64,000 bases of DNA from Flavobacterium weaverense. Lineage in GTDB: Bacteria; Bacteroidota; Bacteroidia; Flavobacteriales; Flavobacteriaceae. A program made the position numbers and the translations under genes. Numbering within the stretch: the stretch's first letter is position 1; each line of letters opens with the position of its first letter. The stretch lies in NCBI RefSeq assembly GCF_003688495.1, contig NZ_REFH01000008.1:496001-560000 (forward strand), read 5' to 3'. Shown here in pieces: positions 62,288-64,000 of the stretch. A model generated the notes under the pieces. That model saw only the letters and a list, made by a program, of their open reading frames with translations. It did no database searches and was not told where the DNA came from.

Positions 62288-62977
62288 ATGGGAAGTGGAT
62301 ATTTAATTCTTGCCGGAGCTATTATGCTTTTCAGCTGGCTAGTAAGTTCAAGACTGAAAAGTAAATTTGAGCATTATTCTAAATTGCAATTGCAAAACGG
62401 AATGTCAGGTGCTGAAATTGCTGAAAAAATGCTTGCTGATAATGGAATTCGGGATGTGCGAGTAATCTCTACACCGGGTCGTTTAACAGATCACTATAAT
62501 CCTGCTGATAAAACAGTTAATTTAAGTGAGGCAGTTTATAATCAGCGAAATGCTGCTGCTGCAGCAGTTGCTGCACATGAGTGTGGTCACGCCGTGCAAC
62601 ACGCTGTAGGTTATCAATGGTTGACAATGCGTTCTAAATTAGTTCCAATTGTAAATGTGGCTTCTAGTTATATGCAGTGGATTTTACTGGGAGGTATTTT
62701 AATGCTGAAAACATTTCCACAATTATTATTAGTAGGAATTGTGATTTTTGCCGCAACAACATTATTTTCAATTGTTACTTTGCCAGTTGAGTACGATGCC
62801 AGTAATCGCGCGTTAGCTTGGTTAGAGAATAAAAGAATGTTAACGCAACAAGAACAAGCAGGAGCAAAGGATTCACTGAAATGGGCTGCTAGAACTTATG
62901 TAGTGGCTGCTCTAGGATCGATAGCAACCTTACTATACTACGTTTCTATATATATGGGCGGAAGTAGAAGAGATTAA
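62288..62977 (+). CDS. Zn-dependent membrane peptidase (YugP family)
   Basis: 229 residues, TM helix at about 5-20, then the HExxH motif in AVAAHECGHAVQHAVGY, two TM helices about 127-165 and one about 205-225. Matches the YugP/Zn_peptidase_2 family. Substrate unknown. Promoter at 62206, terminator at 63004. Confidence 0.9.
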   Translation: MGSGYLILAGAIMLFSWLVSSRLKSKFEHYSKLQLQNGMSGAEIAEKMLADNGIRDVRVISTPGRLTDHYNPADKTVNLSEAVYNQRNAAAAAVAAHECGHAVQHAVGYQWLTMRSKLVPIVNVASSYMQWILLGGILMLKTFPQLLLVGIVIFAATTLFSIVTLPVEYDASNRALAWLENKRMLTQQEQAGAKDSLKWAARTYVVAALGSIATLLYYVSIYMGGSRRD

Positions 62978-63003
62978 TTTGATTATCTCAAATGATTTAA
63001 AAG

Positions 63004-63037
63004 TAGCCGACTCGTTATTAAATGAGTCGGCTTTTTT
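63004..63037 (+). terminator. Terminator after the zinc peptidase gene
   Basis: AGCCGACTC and GAGTCGGCT form a 9-bp or longer stem then six T residues. Confidence 0.88.
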
Positions 63038-63062
63038 ATCATCAAGTTATTATATTCAAATA

Positions 63063-63533
63063 TTATAATTGAATCTGTCTATCAATTTGTTGGTCCAGTG
63101 AAATAAAGGTTTCAGTTCTTGAAACACCTTCGATTGCTTGGATTTTTGTGTTGAGCAAATGCATTAAATGCTCGTTATCTCGACAGATTATTTTTATGAG
63201 AATTGACCAGTTTCCAGTCGTGTAATGACATTCTAGTACTTCAGGAATTTTCTTTAAATCCTTTACTGCTTCTGGATTTCGAGCGGCTTTATCAAGATAG
63301 ATTCCCACAAAGGCCATTGTATTGTAGCCCAATATTTTGTTGTTCACAGTGAATTTTGATCCTGAAATAACACCAGATTGCTCTAATTTTCTCAAACGTT
63401 GATGAATTGCTGCTCCAGAAATTCCAATTTTATTGGCGATTTGGAGAATCGGTTTCCGAGCATCATCCATCAAATCGCGTAAAATTTCTTTATCAATACC
63501 GTCAATTTCTACTATTAAAGAATTTATTTTCAT
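63063..63533 (-). CDS. Lrp/AsnC family transcriptional regulator
   Basis: 156 residues. N-terminal winged HTH (DKEILRDLMDDARKPILQIA, GISGAAIHQRLRKLEQSGVI), then the RAM/AsnC ligand domain (VECHYTTGNWSILIKI pattern and ending ETFISLDQQIDR). Controls amino-acid metabolism genes; ligand unknown. Confidence 0.92.
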   Translation of the reverse strand: MKINSLIVEIDGIDKEILRDLMDDARKPILQIANKIGISGAAIHQRLRKLEQSGVISGSKFTVNNKILGYNTMAFVGIYLDKAARNPEAVKDLKKIPEVLECHYTTGNWSILIKIICRDNEHLMHLLNTKIQAIEGVSRTETFISLDQQIDRQIQL

Positions 63534-63632
63534 GAGTTATAATTTTAAACTAAAATAGAAATTTTACTTCTAATTTTTAATCAAATTTAAATAAACATTG
63601 CTCTGAAAATGTAATTCGATTGTTTTGTGCAT

Positions 63633-63665
63633 AAAAAAAAGCCATTCAAATTTGAATGACTTTTA
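63633..63665 (-). terminator. Terminator after hemD
   Basis: On the minus strand AAGTCATTCAAA pairs with TTTGAATGGCTT followed by a T run, 25 nt past the stop at 63690. Confidence 0.82.
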
Positions 63666-63689
63666 AATCTTTATTGAAAAATATTTTTT

Positions 63690-64000
63690 TTATTTTCCTT
63701 TATTAGCTTCTGTGATGTATTTTTCTAAAGCCATCGTCATTGATGGAGTTGCTGGTGTTGGAGCAAGAATGTCAACTCTTAAACCGTGATCCAGCGCTTC
63801 TTTTTGAGTAGTACTTCCAAAAACAGCAATGCGAGTATTGTTTTGTTCGAACTTTGGAAAGTTCATAAACAGTGATTTTATCCCTGTTGGACTAAAGAAA
63901 GCCAAGACGTCATAATAAACATCGGCAAGATCTGATAAGTCGCTCATTACTGTCTTGTAAAAAACAGCTGGAGTCCAATCTACTTTTAAACCATTTAAGG
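63690..64000 (-). CDS. hemD: Uroporphyrinogen-III synthase, C-terminal part (cut by window edge)
   Basis: The frame is open past the first ATG (63947) to the right edge, so at least 103 C-terminal residues are present. The segments DVLAFFSPTGIKSLFMNFPK, IAVFGSTTQKEALDHGLRVD and MTMALEKYITEAN match the second lobe of HemD (FFSPSG, IG-TT-A, P-ML/A). It closes hydroxymethylbilane to uroporphyrinogen III in heme synthesis. Flavobacterial HemD proteins are weakly conserved, so the call is less certain than others. Confidence 0.8.
   Translation of the reverse strand, partial: LNGLKVDWTPAVFYKTVMSDLSDLADVYYDVLAFFSPTGIKSLFMNFPKFEQNNTRIAVFGSTTQKEALDHGLRVDILAPTPATPSMTMALEKYITEANKGK

Overview
The window is 64 kb of a low-GC, AT-rich chromosome from a member of the Bacteroidota, most likely Flavobacterium or a close relative. 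The evidence is the flavobacterial promoter form (TTG/TTTG, about 20 nt, then TAnnTTTG), near absence of Shine-Dalgarno sequences, a five-helix cytochrome b SdhC with sdhCAB order, short-chain C-terminal sorting-like small proteins, flavobacterial intergenic repeats, and gene types such as a SMUG2-type glycosylase, a HopJ-family protein and S9 peptidases. Almost everything looks like core chromosome; I see no prophage, CRISPR array or integrated plasmid.

Layout. 1-2.6 kb: malate synthase (cut by the window edge) divergent from an ScfR/RamB-type regulator, a glyoxylate-shunt control point. 3-6.7 kb: sdhCAB. 6.8-13 kb: secreted protein, omega-amidase-type hydrolase, Ig-like lipoprotein, methylmalonyl-CoA epimerase, a CAU tRNA, a proline-rich C-terminal-anchor protein, riboflavin synthase, PdxA. 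12.9-16.7 kb: fatty-acid start cluster yceD-rpmF-fabH-accB-accC. 17-21.7 kb: two tandem PepSY-like exported proteins followed by an NtrC-type sigma-54 activator and a convergent hybrid kinase with Hpt. 21.8-27 kb: S9 peptidase, DAO oxidoreductase plus MtgA, dicarboxylate symporter. 27.4-30 kb: tRNA-Ala, enoyl-CoA hydratase, small membrane protein, QueD-type enzyme, LpxH. 30-41 kb: MFS exporter, RecJ, HopJ, amine oxidase, RsmI, acidic protein, thymidine kinase, decayed REP-associated transposase, RpoN, AsnRS.

41.5-49 kb: short GreA-like factor, AhpD-like and PEP mutase-like enzymes, a broken TUDOR-domain gene with DUF488 and SMUG2 genes, exported HIU-hydrolase-like and GlcG-like proteins, and an RND exporter. 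49.4-55 kb: Kef-type antiporter with an SMR gene, frr-pyrH, patatin, thioredoxin-like protein and a possible 25-residue peptide. 55.4-58.6 kb: ftsX-DUF3098-uppP-truB-outer membrane protein. 58.8-64 kb: LeuRS with a large insertion, a zinc peptidase, an Lrp/AsnC regulator and the C-terminal part of HemD.

The most interesting points are non-coding or small: a RAYT-type transposase relic flanked by its own REP-like palindromes (37336-38101); two copies of a roughly 79-nt structured intergenic repeat (23764 and 41201); a predicted leaderless regulator gene with a palindrome between it and malate synthase; a PID-CTERM-like small protein; a 25-codon ORF with its own terminator; and an in-frame stop in a TUDOR-domain gene beside the glycosylase/DUF488 pair. 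I found no unmistakably new multi-gene system; the novelty candidates are listed with tests.
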